DNA from: Neoechinorhynchus agilis
Taxonomy: Eukaryota > Acanthocephala
Direction: 5' to 3'
Length of the DNA: 64,000 bases
Assembly: GCA_051530055.1 (NCBI GenBank)
Contig: CM121342.1
Span: forward strand, 2,046,001 to 2,110,000
The notes below the pieces were generated by a model, which was not told the origin of the DNA, searched no databases, and saw nothing but the letters and a program-made list of their open reading frames with translations. Position 1 is the first letter of the stretch; each line of letters starts with the position of its first letter. Shown in pieces: positions 11,548-22,829 of the stretch. The translations under genes were made by a program, and so were the position numbers.

Positions 11548-13515
11548 TAGCTCGTAAAGTGGCGCACATATCGGATGCAGCTCTGGAAAATATCGCTCTT
11601 GAAAATTCACTTAGCCAAGAAAACTCTTCAGTTGCATAACATTTCGAGGTCTTGTGCCCTTCAGCATATCTTCAATCTTTTCTTTGGTCGGTTGAATCAT
11701 CACTCGTCAACAAATTTCGGGAGTCTGCGTCTATTTCTAATTGGTGATACGCATCCGATAAATCAAGAATCGAATATTTCTTTCCTGGAGCGATGTTGTG
11801 TAGCAACTCGTCAAATGTCGGCATTTGATACAGTTCGTCTCGGAGATATTTATTGCTTGCTGTCCTGAAATCTCCGCATATCCGTATCTTACCATCCTTC
11901 CTTCTTACGACGACGATCGGCGTTGCCCATCTCACCTGCTCCTCGTGATCTATGAGCTGCTCGAGAACATTTTTCTTAACTAATCTTTCTAACTCTTCCT
12001 TCAAAAGCGCTTGAACAGCAAACAGAATCCTCCGTGCTTGACATCGAATCGGGTTACTCTCATTCATCAAATCTAATTTGATCTTGTAATCCATGCTGGC
12101 AGAGTCTGGTTCTCGAAAAATATTAGGGGATGCCTGTTGAATTTTGTACTTCGAAATCCGATTCCCTTTAGCTTTTATGCTGTCTTCCTCGGGCAATTCC
12201 ATCTCGAACGCAATACACCAGGGTAACCCAAACAGACATCGACTGTTACAGGGCACTACGTGAGCCTTGACTGATTTTGTCGCCCCACGGAGTTCCACTG
12301 TCAATTCACATTCTCCAAAATCCTCAACTTTCGCCCCCACAAATCCCTTCAATTCTTTGCCCCTTAAGCAATATCGGACGTCCTACTTGTTCCCATACCT
12401 TATTGCTAATAACGCTTACCTTCGCTCCTGTATCGAATTGCATCTTGCAGTGGACATTATTGATTTTGACTGTGATCTCCATTCTTTTATTCTTTCTCTT
12501 ATCAACCACGTATAAGCAAATTTGTTCGTTGTTAATCTCCACATTTTCGGCCGCTTATCCTTGCTTCTTTTCGCTTCCCTCCGCTATCTGCATCTGTCGA
12601 TCGTCGATTAAATCTCATTCCTGTTCTTTGCTCCAATCTATTGATATCGTGCTCCATTTTCAATTCTTCGGTATTTCCCCCAATAATCTCCTGGGCATTC
12701 TCACTTGCTTCCATCGCGTGGGCCAATTCTAATAACTTTTGTGGTGTCCTTGCACTGCATCACGGCTATTCTCAATGTCGCATTGGGTGTTTTGAGGACA
12801 ACCAAGCCTTTGATTCTATCATCCACGGCTTTCAACTCATCATCAATTTCTTTTGAGAAAAACGTTGAATCCTCTTGCAGCTCCTCGCAAATCAGCCACC
12901 CATTGTGCACGTGTTTCGCCTTCTCGTTTATTTTTCGAATTGAAAATGTACCTGGCCAATATTTTCAGTACCTCAGCTTTGTAATATTCATCCACTAGCC
13001 GGATAATATCCTTATATGCGAACTTCGCCATCTCCTGTGCTGCCGTCAATTTTTTTATCAGCTTGTATGTTTCGCCACCGATCCATGTAAGCATATTTGC
13101 CTTTTTGGTTTTATCTTCGATCACTTCATTAGCTTCCATATATTGGTTAATTTTTTCCACGTATTCTGCCCAATCCTCCTGCTCCTGTTCGTATCGTCTC
13201 AATGCATTTATCCCTCTCCTCTGTCCATGAGCATCCAATTCATCTTTTCCTTGCACTAACATCATGAGTTCCATCATTGCTGCTATTGCTGCTGCATCCA
13301 CTCCCTCATCATGTTCGCTTGATACTTTTTATGATCTGCTGCAACACGTGAGAATCCTCGTCGCCAAATGTGACTGACTCGGTGGTAGACATGTTGTATT
13401 CTGATTCCAAAGACGTCCACTCTCACACACATCAACGTATACGCGCACACAGATACTTGCATGTATCACCAGATCGATGGCATGACGACATCATGTCCAC
13501 TATAAATGTTGTCAA

Positions 13516-14189
13516 ATTAAAAATTCCAAGACCGGCGAAAATACTAAGCGAAATAAGTTTGGGATTTATCTGGAAAAGTTTTGATGGCGATTCTTAGGTG
13601 AGGAACGATTTTCAAGTAAAACTCGCGGTGCGGAATGTGACCGAGGACGTCAGGAGGACGCCAAAGTGTCACAAATGAGAAAAATCGACCGGTGTTCCAT
13701 ATTTCCTTCAGGGACAGGAACAACGAACCAACAGAAAATCCGATTACGAATAGGACTTAACGGGACAAACAGAAGTCCAAGAAGTCTAAGCTACATCCTT
13801 GTTTAACAACTTTTTAAACTTTCGAAAAATTATGAACAGACTGCTGCCGGGTTGCCGTTAAGGACGTTTCCGATAAATGAAGTCCTATGCGGCACCTCGA
13901 CAGGTAGTGCAGCCGTTTCACATCAAGGAGAAAACTTTGGCGGCTCGGATCGGTAATTGTTTCCCATCTAATGGCGAAATCAGTTAAGTGTTGTAAGCAA
14001 TTGACCCGACAGTGCATACTTTTCCATTTTAAAGGAGTTATATTCTAAAATCTTTCAAAACAAAGTGGAACCTGTAGGCGTTTGATTTTTATTCGATGTT
14101 TTACACCCAGAAATTTATAATGTCAAAATACACTCCATTTTTTATTTGGTCTCATCCCTGAGGTGCCACCCTCTCTAATTTTTTCCCCT
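13516..14189. other. No gene recognised
   Basis: Only short frames, none with family features. No repeat arms were noticed. Confidence 0.45.
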
Positions 14190-14440
14190 TTGGCGTCAAG
14201 ACGCTCGGGTCGTTTGGTACCGCGGCGCAGAACCTGGTTAAGCAATTGTCTAAGAGATTCAGACGAATCTTCCTCCTGCAAAACATTAGCCCGGCTGTGC
14301 AACGAGGAAGAGTATTAAATAATTGAGGAAAAGCATTTCGCGCCCATGGTCGATTCTTTAACAAAATTAATATTTCACACCAGGACTGCAGCTAAGTGAT
14401 CCAGAGCGCTGATGTGAATGATTTCTGTTGGATTATTGTG
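14190..14440 (+). mobile_element. Retroelement C-terminal tail fragment (unit 1)
   Basis: Plus-strand LGSFGTAAQNLVKQLSKRFR followed by QNISPAVQRG. This is a shorter relative of 2860-3092, with the same final GATCCAGAGC stretch about 100 bp downstream. It is a tail-only remnant of a retroelement. Confidence 0.5.
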
Positions 14441-15006
14441 AATAAAAAATTCAGTTACTTGTTCACAAAGCGTACTTATAATCCTTTGCTTTTTGGGATT
14501 GCATCGGCATTTAACGATTTGGTAATAATTTTTCCGTAATCATTGAGAAAGGTTTTCTATTTGCATTCGATTCCACATTTTCTCGTATCGAAAGTCCTGT
14601 TCCTCGAACTTACATTTTCCTGGATCTCAACCTAAGAAAACGCTCAACTATGCTTCATTTCTGTAATTCTATATGTTCGATTAGTTAAAAAATCAATTTC
14701 GAATTCTTCTTTTAAGTTAATTTTCCTTTCCTCATGGATTTGTGACAAGAGACGCAAATCCGATTAAACTTATCACAAAATCCACCACTTCTGTAAGCTA
14801 TTAGACTTTCGAGAGCATTCGAGTGGTCCGATGTCGAATCTCTTTTCGTAATCTTTTTTTGTTGAGACATTTTTCGTATTTCCATGTCAAATTGGAAATC
14901 ATAAATACTGACAATAACGTAAATTAGTCGTTTTCCCAGAAAAATCGGCTATATTAGGTTGATATATTTGTTGTTTTTATACAATCATTGATTCCATTAT
15001 TCAGAT
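14441..15006. other. AT-rich 5' flank of the Tudor-like gene
   Basis: No open frame. A pyrimidine-leaning stretch ending in ATTATTCAG just before the ATG at 15007 could be a 3' splice site or simply leader. No TATA box was identified with confidence. Confidence 0.35.
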
Positions 15007-15790
15007 ATGAGCGGAAACGATCATTACACACTGATAAAGCTTTCAACGGACTATGCAGGAGCGTTTACGAGTAAAAATACAATAATCGAACTTTTTAAGG
15101 TTGTTGAACGCGATATGCGAATAGAATGGAATGACCCCAAAGAACCTGGATATTTGTTAATCAGCCATTGACATTGTAGATAGTGCACTTTCGGAAAAGC
15201 TGGAGTTGAAAGTCAAAACCTCTATTATGGCCGATACAAAATTACAAGTTCGTCTTCTAAAGTTTTTGTCTCCTTATGAGATTTTTATCGCTACTGATAC
15301 CTACGACCGAAACCTAGAAACCATCGGCCGTTTGCTGAAGAGTTTATGTACACATCGGAATCTTCGAGTGGGATCCGACGGACCGCAAACGAACACCATG
15401 TATGCAATTGAACGACAAGGAGTCTTTTATCGCTGTACAGTAAGCGATAAAAACATTAAAACTATAACCTTTGCAGATAAGTTTTGCTATGAAGCCCTTG
15501 ATGATTTCACTGGACTTCATATACTCGGTAAGGAATCTTTTCAGTTTCCATCATTGATGATAGACTGCGCTATGGATGATATATTGCCCATGTATGATCA
15601 AGACGAGTTTGACGATCAAGTCAGTAGAGAGATTGAGAAGAAAATTAAAAATTGTGAAAGGTTTGAGATTCATGTGAAGAGACATCTAGAGAGCGAGAAG
15701 CATGACTTCTATACTATTCATCTAAGGACGGAGTTCGGCGATTTAGAAGAATATTTGATTGCAAATAGATTGGCTCGACGGAAGATTTAA
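15007..15790 (+). CDS. Tudor-domain-like protein, with one frame change
   Basis: A frame from the ATG at 15007 (MSGNDHYTLIKLST) runs to a stop at about 15169. A second frame, open from 15161, continues to 15790. The two join sensibly as GYLLIS then AIDIVDSALSEKL, so a single-base frameshift, not an intron, is likely. The second part has the extended-Tudor layout: SPYEIFIATDTYDRN (first strand region), MYAIERQGVFYRCTVSD (core beta strands), ITFADKFCYE (in the place of the usual 'VxFxDYG'), then a helix and FPSLMIDCAMDDI. Tudor domains bind methylated arginine or lysine and often act in germline RNA granules. The usual aromatic-cage DYG is replaced by DKF, so methyl binding is doubtful. AATAAA at 16125-16130 may be its polyadenylation signal. 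The product would be about 260 residues, with one Tudor unit. It is either a fresh pseudogene or a sequence error; both units carry the same change. Confidence 0.5.
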
Positions 15791-16130
15791 GGAATCTTTC
15801 TTAATATAGTAAATTGCGCTTTAAGTTCCATCTATAACCGCTTTTTCTTGAATAATCCGGCAACCACTATCGCTTATTTTTATAATATTTGATAGAAGAT
15901 AACCGTCATAGTGAGCGAATTTTTAAAGTATGGAATTTGTAAGAATTTCAGCAAATTCGACGAAGGAACTGAAGAAATGCTTTAGACGAAATATAAGCCA
16001 CAAGCATTTGGTTTTCTTGCCTTGAACAACATATTTCTCCATAGACTTTGTCATTCTTACCTTTATATTGTGAATAAGAATTGCATATATCACTGCCTAA
16101 AAATATATTATCTTTGTCGTGTGTAATAAA

Positions 16131-18330
16131 TGTATAACATTAAACAAAAAACTACTTCCGCTATCACCATTCTCCGAGTTGGGTCAACTAATTTACTTCC
16201 TAACTCGTCTTGAAGCTCACTTCGACAAAGTGTTCACCAATATCGAAGCCTACTCAACCGTCTGTAAACCCCTCCTCGCACGAACTCTGGCCACTCTGCC
16301 CTTATAGCTCCCTCCACCCCACTTCAGCGTTTAAAATCACCTCGTTTACCTGTCTGGGATAAGCGATATCATAATATCTAAAATTTTATTAAATGATTTA
16401 ATACTATGATTCACACCATCCACTCTGACAACACAAATGACCCCTCCTTAGCCGTGTCCTCACTAAATTCAACCAAAAATTTTGTCTAACTTTAACAATA
16501 CTCAAGAAATTCGTTAGAATATCCAACCATGACCCACCATGGATAATCCCCCACCTTGAAACTCCCTCAAAAGCAAGCATATAAGGAACATCGCAATAAC
16601 TTTCCAGACTTTGCCCGTTTATAAAAAAACACTAATATGCACAATTCTTGTTGCCCGAAAAAACTTCATTTCCGCTAAAATTCGTTCAGGTGGCAATTCA
16701 ACATGGTGTTGGGCCGTCAAGAACTCTCTTCGTCTACGCAACCCTGACCCCCCTTCCTAAATTTGTTCTCTTCTGAACTGAAACATGTCTTAGAAACTAT
16801 CCATCAGGGCAGTGGTTCTAATGGATAGTTTCTAAGACATGTTTCAGTTCTCTTCTGAACTGAAACATGTCTTAGAAACTATCCATCAGAACCACTGCCC
16901 TGACTCAAATTGCAATCGTTGTTCCACATCGGACTCTATGCAATCTTTCACTTTCGCAGCTGAAACTTCTGTCAACTTTTCTGTACTCCCATTAGTTTCG
17001 TCATACGAAGTACTACAGTTTCTCAAGAAATTACCTATAAATTCATCCTCTCAATCCCAAATGCTCTTCGCTGCGTCATCCTTGAACTTCTCAACCCTCT
17101 TACCCACATTATAAACCACACCTTTTTATATGACATCAACACCGCATGTCTGAAACTGCTAAAGTTATACTTCTTCCGAAAAAGAACATCCTATTTCCAC
17201 CAAATCATTCCGTTCAATATCCATTCTACCCCCACTTTCAAAAATCACCAAAAAATGTTATAAATCTCTCCTTCTTTCACTTCTTAAAAACAAGTTATCA
17301 CCCCTGCAATTCGGCTTCCGGCCCAATTTTCCTGACACCGATACTTTACTCTGCATTTATGACACGCTCCAACGTAAGCCCACGTCACCCGCCCCATTTA
17401 ACTTGATTTATCTAAAGCATTCGACTCCGTAGACCGCTAACTACTTTTTTTCAGGTCTGTTGCGAGTTGGTTCTAAACTGGTGGCAGATCCACTGACTGG
17501 ATTCTTATCTTCATAATCGCAAACAATACATTCACTGTCGATCTACCTCCTCGATCATCAAATCCCTCTCCGAACGCGTGGTGCTGTTCTGCCACAACTT
17601 CTTTTTAATATTTTCTTAAACGACTTTAAGCATCTCTCCTTTCACTCTAAACTATTCTTGTATACCAACGATCTTGCCCTCATCACCCATTCACCACCCC
17701 ACGTCTCCCTTTCCTTAACCTCTAACGAAATCATGCACATAAAAGATTTCTGCATCAATTACAAACTCCACCTAAATTTCTCTAAATGCTTCGAAATGAT
17801 CGCTTAATTGTCCCACAACCTCACATCCTCCCCCGAGCTTCTAAATGATATAATACGAGTCACTTCCCTCAGAATGCATTGATATCCAATTTCGCTTAAA
17901 CTTGAAATTAGACTCGCATATCATTCTCTCCTCCGAGCTCAAAATATTTAAAAAATTCCTCCTCAAAGGCCTCCGCCATTTAGGAGTACATCCACCCGAT
18001 CCCTTCAAAGTTTACTTCTGCTTTATTTTACCCTCCCTCATCTACGGCTATCCCGTATTTTGCAACCTTTCCTAATCTCAAATCCGTCGTCTTGAAATAT
18101 TTCATAAAAGAACATAAAAAATTTCCATAACTGACTTTCCCTCTCTCACCAAATACCTTATTACTATTTTCATAAAACCATCAAAACGCCTATCAACCCT
18201 ACCGCCACAATTTTTATCGCATTTTATTCATCAATCCCAATTCTTTTCATCCTCCCTTGACCTCGTACCTCCCTATACCGACGCTCCTTTTTAAATACTG
18301 CTCAATCTACTTGGATATCACTACCGAAAT
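16131..18330 (+). mobile_element. Degenerate LINE (LINE-1 of this window, unit 1)
   Basis: Reverse-transcriptase peptides occur in order: LQFGFRPNFPDTDTLLCIYDTL (about 17300; compare 'QFGFRxxxSTxxAL'), LIYLSKAFDSVDR (about 17405; motif 'DxSKAFDxVxH'), and LFLYTNDLALITHS (about 17650; the YADD box with A to T and D to N changes). Thumb and 3' regions follow up to about 18330. Stops and shifts are frequent, and no long frame survives. The pattern and C+T-rich sense strand are like the better-preserved LINE at 31426-33030 (CR1/L2-like). It lacks a clear endonuclease domain. Confidence 0.75.
16775..16902. repeat. Three-arm foldback in the LINE (unit 1)
   Basis: A 30-bp arm (16775-16804) is followed by a 15-bp spacer (CAGGGCAGTGGTTCT), the exact reverse complement of the arm (16821-16850), six bases, the arm again (16857-16886), and the reverse complement of the spacer (16887 on). 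This forward-inverted-forward layout is the footprint of a template-switch or snapback replication error. The last arm plus spacer continues the LINE sequence and is probably the original. Confidence 0.95.
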
Positions 18331-18736
18331 GAACCCGAGGAAGACCTAACTTCGCAAGCGCTCCTGCAAACAATATCCGCGAATCCCCGCCCGAGCGGGC
18401 ATCCCCCGACCGCATTTGTCATTCTCAGAAAATGTCGACCGCTTCGCCAGGAATAACGTGTTATTAACATAACCGCGTGTTAATGAGGACCCAAAGGTAC
18501 ATGGATCTTATTTCTTAAACACAAAAATAATAAAATGTGTTATTATTGAAATATTCCATATTTAAAACGCCGCGATTTACTCAGAACCAAAAGAAGGCTT
18601 TCGGTTGGTTCATTAGAATATTGTCGAAAAAATTATTTGCACAAAAATGTACTTTGAACGATTTAAATATTGCGTTTCACAGAATCACCTTCAGAAACTA
18701 ATAATCCGACTTTATTCTCTTGAGCGCTAACAATGT
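18331..18736. other. Actin 3' flank
   Basis: No open frame of note. It separates the LINE from the actin stop codon and includes the actin polyadenylation signal. Confidence 0.5.
18711..18716 (-). terminator. Putative AATAAA polyadenylation signal of actin (unit 1)
   Basis: TTTATT on the plus strand reads AATAAA on the actin strand, about 20 bases past the stop codon. That is a short but workable 3' UTR. Confidence 0.45.
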
Positions 18737-19867
18737 TTAGAAGCACTTTCTGTGGACAATCGAAGGTCCGCTTTCGTCGTATTCCTCTTTTGAAATCCAC
18801 ATTGATTGGAACGTTGATAATGAAGCGAGAATAGATCCACCAATCCATACTGAGTATTTACGTTCAGGTGGGGCGATAATCTTAATCTTGATTGTGCTTG
18901 GTGCAAGGGCTGTCATTTCCTTTTGCATTCGATCGGCAATACCCGGGTACATGCTACTACCTCCCGAAAGGACGGTATTAGCATAAAGGTCTTTGCGAAT
19001 ATCAATATCACAGCGCATTATTGAGTTAAAAGTAGTTTCATGAACTCCAAGGATTTCCATTCCTACAAACGAAGGTTGGAACAACGCTTCAGGGCAACGG
19101 AATCTCTCGTTTCCAATGCTGATCACTTGACCATCAGGAAGCTCGTAACTCTTTTCAATCGAGGATGAACTTGCGGCAATAGCCAATTCTTGCTCAAAGT
19201 CCAGCGCCACATAACACAGTTTCTCCTTGATATCTCTCACGATTTCCCGTTCTGCCGATGAGACAAAGGCATAACCGTGTTCCATCATGATTTTCATCAT
19301 GTACTCGGTCAATTCCCGTCCAGCGACGTCCAGACGGAGAATGGCATGAGGAAGGGCGTATCCTTCGTAGATAGGTACTGTATGAGTTACACCGTCCCCA
19401 GAGTCTAGAACGACTCCGGTTGTTCGCCCTGAGGCGTATAAAGAAAGGACGGCCTGAATGGCCACGTACATGGCTGGTGAATTGAAAGTTTCGAACATGA
19501 TTTGAGTCATCTTTTCTCTGTTCACTTTTGGATTCAATGGAGACTCAGTCTGAAGAGTAGGATGCTCTTCTGGAGCAACTCGGAGTTCATTGTAAAACGT
19601 ATGATGCCATACTTTCTCCATATCATCCCAGTTTGTAATGATGCCATGCTCAACTGGATACTTTAGAGTCAATATTCCTCTCTTGCTCTGAGCTTCATCT
19701 CCAACATAAGAGTCCTTTTGCCCCATTCCGACCATCACTGCCTGGTATTTGGGCCGTCCAACGATTGAGGGAAACACGACACGAGGAGCATCGTCCCCGG
19801 CGAATCCGGCTTTGCACATACCCGATCCATTATCGATCACGACTGCTGCGACCTCGTCTTCTGCCAT
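18737..19867 (-). CDS. Actin, cytoplasmic type (unit 1)
   Basis: Complete, intronless 376-residue actin, the family's normal length, from [20 protein letters not shown] to [10 protein letters not shown]. All nucleotide-binding signatures are present: DNGSG near the N-terminus, [10 protein letters not shown] (phosphate 2 loop), [20 protein letters not shown] and [10 protein letters not shown]. It polymerises into filaments and hydrolyses ATP; it acts in cytoplasm and muscle. Several normally fixed positions differ (for example [17 protein letters not shown] for the usual DLTDYLMKILTERGYSF), so it is a divergent but intact gene. An in-frame ATG at 19906 would add 13 residues. However, the TATA box at 19913-19920 lies only 7 bases before that ATG, so transcription should start downstream of it, and the ATG at 19867 is chosen. 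Lack of introns fits either an intron-poor actin or an old retrocopy that kept a promoter. Confidence 0.95.
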   Translation of the reverse strand: MAEDEVAAVVIDNGSGMCKAGFAGDDAPRVVFPSIVGRPKYQAVMVGMGQKDSYVGDEAQSKRGILTLKYPVEHGIITNWDDMEKVWHHTFYNELRVAPEEHPTLQTESPLNPKVNREKMTQIMFETFNSPAMYVAIQAVLSLYASGRTTGVVLDSGDGVTHTVPIYEGYALPHAILRLDVAGRELTEYMMKIMMEHGYAFVSSAEREIVRDIKEKLCYVALDFEQELAIAASSSSIEKSYELPDGQVISIGNERFRCPEALFQPSFVGMEILGVHETTFNSIMRCDIDIRKDLYANTVLSGGSSMYPGIADRMQKEMTALAPSTIKIKIIAPPERKYSVWIGGSILASLSTFQSMWISKEEYDESGPSIVHRKCF

Positions 19868-19912
19868 TGAATCAAATAATAACGCTTCGGTGTTGACTGG
19901 GAACATTGCTTG

Positions 19913-19920
19913 CTTTTATA
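19913..19920 (-). promoter_or_regulatory. TATA box of actin (unit 1)
   Basis: TATAAAAG on the actin strand, 45 bases before the chosen ATG. A start site 25-30 bases downstream would fall between the two candidate ATGs, which decides the translation start. Confidence 0.7.
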
Positions 19921-19966
19921 TGGCCTTTGTGCATAATTTGTGGCAAATCTCATGAAGAAGATTTTT

Positions 19967-19976
19967 CCTTATAAGG
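19967..19976 (-). promoter_or_regulatory. CArG box (SRF site) of actin (unit 1)
   Basis: CCTTATAAGG is a perfect, palindromic match to CC(A/T)6GG, the binding site of serum response factor. It lies 46 bases upstream of the TATA box. SRF/CArG control is a known hallmark of animal actin genes. This placement suggests the gene has its own working promoter. Confidence 0.75.
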
Positions 19977-20275
19977 AAATCCGAGTTTCTCCGCTTCCAC
20001 ACAGAGGAAAGATTTTCTATCTTTATCCTTTTTTTCGTATTTTTGTGCGTCTGGGCTACGAGGAATTTGACTTGCGTATAGCGAAATCTATTTTCTGAAC
20101 AGGAAAACACGAAGAAATGCGAGTAGTCGATAAGCGATCGATGGATTTGAAGGACACAAAGCATTCTACAGCCGATATTCAAGTGAGGAAAGGATGCTCA
20201 TCTTTTAGGTCGCACGCGCGCTCAATCGAATATCATGATGTAGACTGATTATAAAATGGAATCCATAATCAAAGA

Positions 20276-21044
20276 TTACTCTCTAAACGTTAAATGAACC
20301 GGATTTTTGTCAATTTTGTTATCTTTAGATTCCACTGCTATTCGCAATTGGCAGAGATCTAATTTGGTATTGAGGCAATATTCCAATCGTTTTTTTGCCT
20401 TTACATGGAGTCTCCCCAAATTATTTGTGATCTCGATAAAAGGCAGAGTGGATGCGTTTGCGTGTTCTAGAGAACTGTTTATCATGCGAAATAGATCAAC
20501 TGAGAGGGCAGCTTGCATCTCCGCCAAAAATATTTTGTAAAGCCAATCACTTTGTGGATTGTGCATGATTCCACCGTAAACAACAAAGCAGTCCTTGTTC
20601 AACCATTCAATTTCTGCGTCTAAACGCTTAGCAGCCCAGTCCGCTCTCGTAGCCGCAGGGTAGATTTCATTGAGGTTATCATAGGAATCGCACTTCTTAG
20701 TGAATGACCGCAGCGACAGATTTTTGACACCATGCAAACTGCAAGTGTTTATATTCCAACCCCAAAGTCCATCACAATTTAACTCATTGGTCCCGCTTCG
20801 GTACTGCATCTTCCCACACTTTTTCAGCTATTCGAGAGGAATTCAGGAAACATGGTCCAGATAAGGGGTGTAAAAACCTCAACCTATCAGTTTGCGATGA
20901 TAAGTCCCGAGCTTCTCGATTATGCGTAGCCAAGCTCAATTTGTAACCCAATATCGAATCTTCTATGAATACTTTCAACAGCTCCACTACTGTTTCAATC
21001 TTAGATATGGCAAACCAATGGTATGAAGCATCAGTCGGATAACT
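20276..21044 (-). pseudogene. Unrecognised protein, two overlapping frames (unit 1)
   Basis: A frame open from about 21044 contains HWFAISKIETVVELLKVF, ATHNREARDLSSQTDRLRF and GPCFLNSSRIAEKVWEDAV and stops near 20784. A second frame (20809-20276) continues with LNCDGLWGWNINTCSLHGV, RADWAAKRLDAEIEWLNKDC and LEYCLNTKLDLCQLRIAV. The sense of the text and the overlap suggest one gene with a single frameshift near 20790. The first frame has no ATG, so either an upstream exon is missing or the 5' end is lost. I recognise no domain; the second part looks alpha-helical. It lies divergent from the actin promoter, about 700 bp upstream of it on the same strand. Confidence 0.4.
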
Positions 21045-21881
21045 TCAGTTCGGCCTTCGAGAGCAAAGTAATAAAGGGTGTATTCAAGACACATCGCGCT
21101 TGATACTCGGTATTCTTTTTTGACTACGAACGAACTTTTGAGGTATGCTAAGACTCAATAGTTTTTAATTGCTCATTGAGGTGAGACTTTTGTTAGAAAA
21201 GCGTTGTATTGTCATGATGGAAAACTAGATCCTCACTTTATTTGTCGTTATTATGATCAGGACTAATTTTATTTACATTTCCCATTAGCGATTTCATCGA
21301 TTAATTTACAAAATTGGAAACGGAAGCAGCACACAGACATTACAACGACAATGATTTTCCAAATCGAAACAACCGCTAAAAACAGATCGGTTACTTAATA
21401 TATGACTTTCTAAAGAACGTTTTCAAATTGAATGGCAATTGATAATCCGAAAAAGAAAAAATTAAAAACCAGCGGTAACACAAGCCAATATTTTAGAATG
21501 TGGAACGAAACGTGATAATCGACATTATAATTTTAGTAAAATGCAAACGGAACACAGAATTATTTTCATGTCGAAATAACTGCAAAAAAGCGGCATATGA
21601 TGGTAAAATTTCAAGCGAAGATTTAAATATTCAAAAGACAATTGGTGGAGGAATATAACAGTAAAGGCTGCCCTCGAGATTTTTTTACCGCATTGCAATA
21701 GTATTCTTCTTTGTTGTTCAGAATAAGATTTTAATTGTGATTTAAAGTGACCCGCGATTTAAACGTGCAAAAATATGTTTACAAAAATATCCATAAAATC
21801 TATTTTCACTGGTTTTCAAAAGCACGCGCGCTAGGGAAAAGTAACAAGTTATTTGTTTACCAAATTTCGCTTGAAATCTGA
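21045..21881. other. No gene recognised
   Basis: AT-rich spacer. A minus-strand frame near 21742-21972 is hydrophobic but overlaps the 5' region of the coiled-coil pseudogene on the other strand and has no family signal. Confidence 0.45.
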
Positions 21882-22817
21882 TATGGCCAATCCGGCTCAA
21901 GACGAGTCGTTTATTCACAAAGATACAATAATAGAGCGAAATGAGCAATCCAAAAGAAGTTAAGCAAACCATTTAAATTGTTGGGCAACCTGTGCTTGAT
22001 AGTCCAATGATCAAGTTATTATCAGAGAGGCAAATAACGGAAACTTTTAAAGAGCTAGAAAAGGAGCTAATCACTAAATTTATTACAGATTTATAAACGG
22101 ATCTTGTGAAGTGCAAGAAAGAGTTGGAAATATATCGGAATAAAGACGAAGTCTTAAAAGATGAAATAAATCAAATTAGACGAAATTTGCGTCAATATCG
22201 TACACTGATGGAACAACGCGTGGAGGAAAAAAAGCAAGTGTAAAAGTGAGACCCGCGAAACAAAATCTAAAGTTTCAGTGGTGTTATCAAAGCTTAAAAA
22301 TAAAATCGATGAAGTGGAAGCCGTAAATAATAACTTGAGGGAATCGCTCGAGAAGGAAAAAAATCAGATTCAGCAACTTGAAGTGGAAGTAGATGACTTG
22401 AACGTACATATTGATGAAGTTGAACGAATGTTGATTAGAAAAGATCGTCAGATTGATCTCTTAAATACTTGGATCAAGGAATTCGAAAAGACTTATACTT
22501 CGATGAAAGTTGCGTATCATGCGATTCAAACTGAAGATGGCCACCTATCAAGCATTATGGACCAGCCGCTTAAAGACCACGAGATGGAGATGGAATACAA
22601 CGAACGGTCGATAGTTGTACCGGTAACTCCCATTAAATGCAAGAGCTTCATCGAAAATGCCGTTCAATGGTTATTTCCTAGATCAAACAAACCATCATTC
22701 CAAACATATTATCGTGCTTGCAAACACCAATCAGCGAGATTCTGCCAAATGGTTCTCCTCAAGATACGCTCTATAATTCATAGAAACTCAGCTGCATTTC
22801 CTCTAATATTCCACTGA
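21882..22817 (+). pseudogene. Second coiled-coil protein, broken (unit 1)
   Basis: Heptad-rich frames run from ATG 21882 (MANPAQDESFIHKDTIIERN) through ITETFKELEKELITKF and KKELEIYRNKDEVLKDEINQ to a clean frame at 22278-22817 with LESLEKEKNQIQQLEVEV-type repeats. The last 60 or so residues are not coiled (SFIENAVQWLFPRSNKPSF). Stops near 21967, 22095 and 22243 interrupt it. The segment GTAAAAGTG...TTTCAG before 22278 looks like a tiny intron but does not keep the frame. I do not recognise a family, and it is not the same as the A/B/C coiled-coil family. The TGS1-like pseudogene follows within about 40 bp. Confidence 0.5.
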
Positions 22818-22829
22818 TTCAAACTATCG

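Larger units (their letters stand above)
9444..13515 (-). mobile_element. Ty3/gypsy-type LTR retrotransposon fossil (unit 1)
   Basis: Minus-strand order is that of a Ty3/gypsy element: gag-like (about 13390-12840), aspartic protease with FDTGAKVSVIS (about 12440), reverse transcriptase (about 12150-11670), RNase H region with TDHTPLQYIFG (about 10440), then integrase with a zinc-binding H-C region (about 10100) and SDNGPQFISNEF (about 9790). The element is old and broken, with roughly eight or more interruptions. A related motif, CTCGGTGGTAGACAT, lies near both ends (about 9580 and 13379), followed in each case by ACATCAAC-TATACGC. It may be a remnant of terminal repeats; a full LTR pair is not visible. 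Confidence 0.85.

Noticed and set aside
19868-19906. Upstream ATG giving a 389-residue actin
   Set aside because: It lies 7 bases after the TATA box and the extra 13 residues are unlike any actin N-terminus I know.
22243-22277. Tiny intron (GTAAAAGTG to TTTCAG) in the second coiled-coil gene
   Set aside because: Removing it does not join the two heptad frames, so I treat the locus as broken instead.
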